A stretch of 42,046 nucleotides of DNA from Entomomonas sp945283395 (lineage in GTDB: Bacteria; Pseudomonadota; Gammaproteobacteria; Pseudomonadales; Pseudomonadaceae): NCBI GenBank assembly GCA_946480835.1, contig CAMLLC010000017.1:1-42046 (forward strand), in the 5' to 3' direction. Below, one piece after another: positions 42,036-42,046 of this stretch. Both the position numbers and the translations under genes were made by a program. The notes under the pieces were generated by a model. That model did no database searches, was not told the DNA's origin, and saw nothing but the letters and a program-made list of their open reading frames with translations. How positions within the stretch are numbered: the first letter of the stretch is position 1; the number at the start of each line of letters is the position of its first letter.

Positions 42036-42046
42036 AAATCTAGCCT

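Noticed and set aside
1..42046. CRISPR arrays, tRNA/rRNA genes, complete insertion sequences, prophage genes
   Set aside because: No regularly spaced repeats, cloverleaf-like sequences, rRNA segments, transposase or integrase ORFs were recognised in the window.

Overview
The window looks like chromosomal DNA from an AT-rich gammaproteobacterium of the order Pseudomonadales. The basis is the Pseudomonas-type nuo operon with a fused nuoCD, an NrdA with two N-terminal ATP-cones, and a dapE-rlmA-small-gene cluster. Codon use is strongly A/T-biased, and at least three genes are broken or frameshifted. A host-restricted or insect-gut lineage such as Entomomonas would fit; this is inference from protein resemblance and composition, not a database match.

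Layout. (1) 1-3888: the end of a type VI secretion (T6SS) island: the C-terminal half of a VgrG spike with a one-base shift in a G7 tract, a 101-residue protein overlapping it, a 483-residue putative effector with a membrane-inserting N-terminal half and an unrecognised C-terminal toxin-like domain, and a 346-residue candidate immunity protein. (2) 3889-4561: gene-poor AT-rich DNA. (3) 4562-6458: a divergent glutathione S-transferase and FMN-dependent alpha-hydroxy-acid dehydrogenase pair. (4) 10849-6658, minus strand: azlC-azlD, an orphan HAMP-PAS histidine kinase, a PduO-type cobalamin adenosyltransferase and a small exported secretin-like protein, tightly packed and probably co-transcribed. 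(5) 14287-11119, minus strand: two decayed genes, a DUF2461 protein with one frameshift and a membrane glucose dehydrogenase (gcd) with two frameshifts and an in-frame stop. (6) 14479-17660: a Sel1-repeat protein translationally coupled to a YbiO-like MscS channel. (7) 17796-20139: dapE, rlmA and a small conserved gene. (8) 20468-35497: the complete 13-gene respiratory complex I operon nuoA-B-CD-E-F-G-H-I-J-K-L-M-N, ending at a terminator shared with convergent recJ. (9) 37696-41864: class Ia ribonucleotide reductase nrdA-nrdB behind a leader with NrdR-box-like palindromes.

Most of the window is housekeeping. The least described part is the T6SS module at the left edge: vgrG, a 101-aa gene, and an effector/immunity pair whose toxin domain I cannot assign. 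The other points worth a second look are the homopolymer-associated frameshifts (phase switch, real decay or sequence error), the NrdR-type palindromes, the hairpins in the nuo leader, between nuoF and nuoG and between nrdA and nrdB, and a NuoK with an extended loop.
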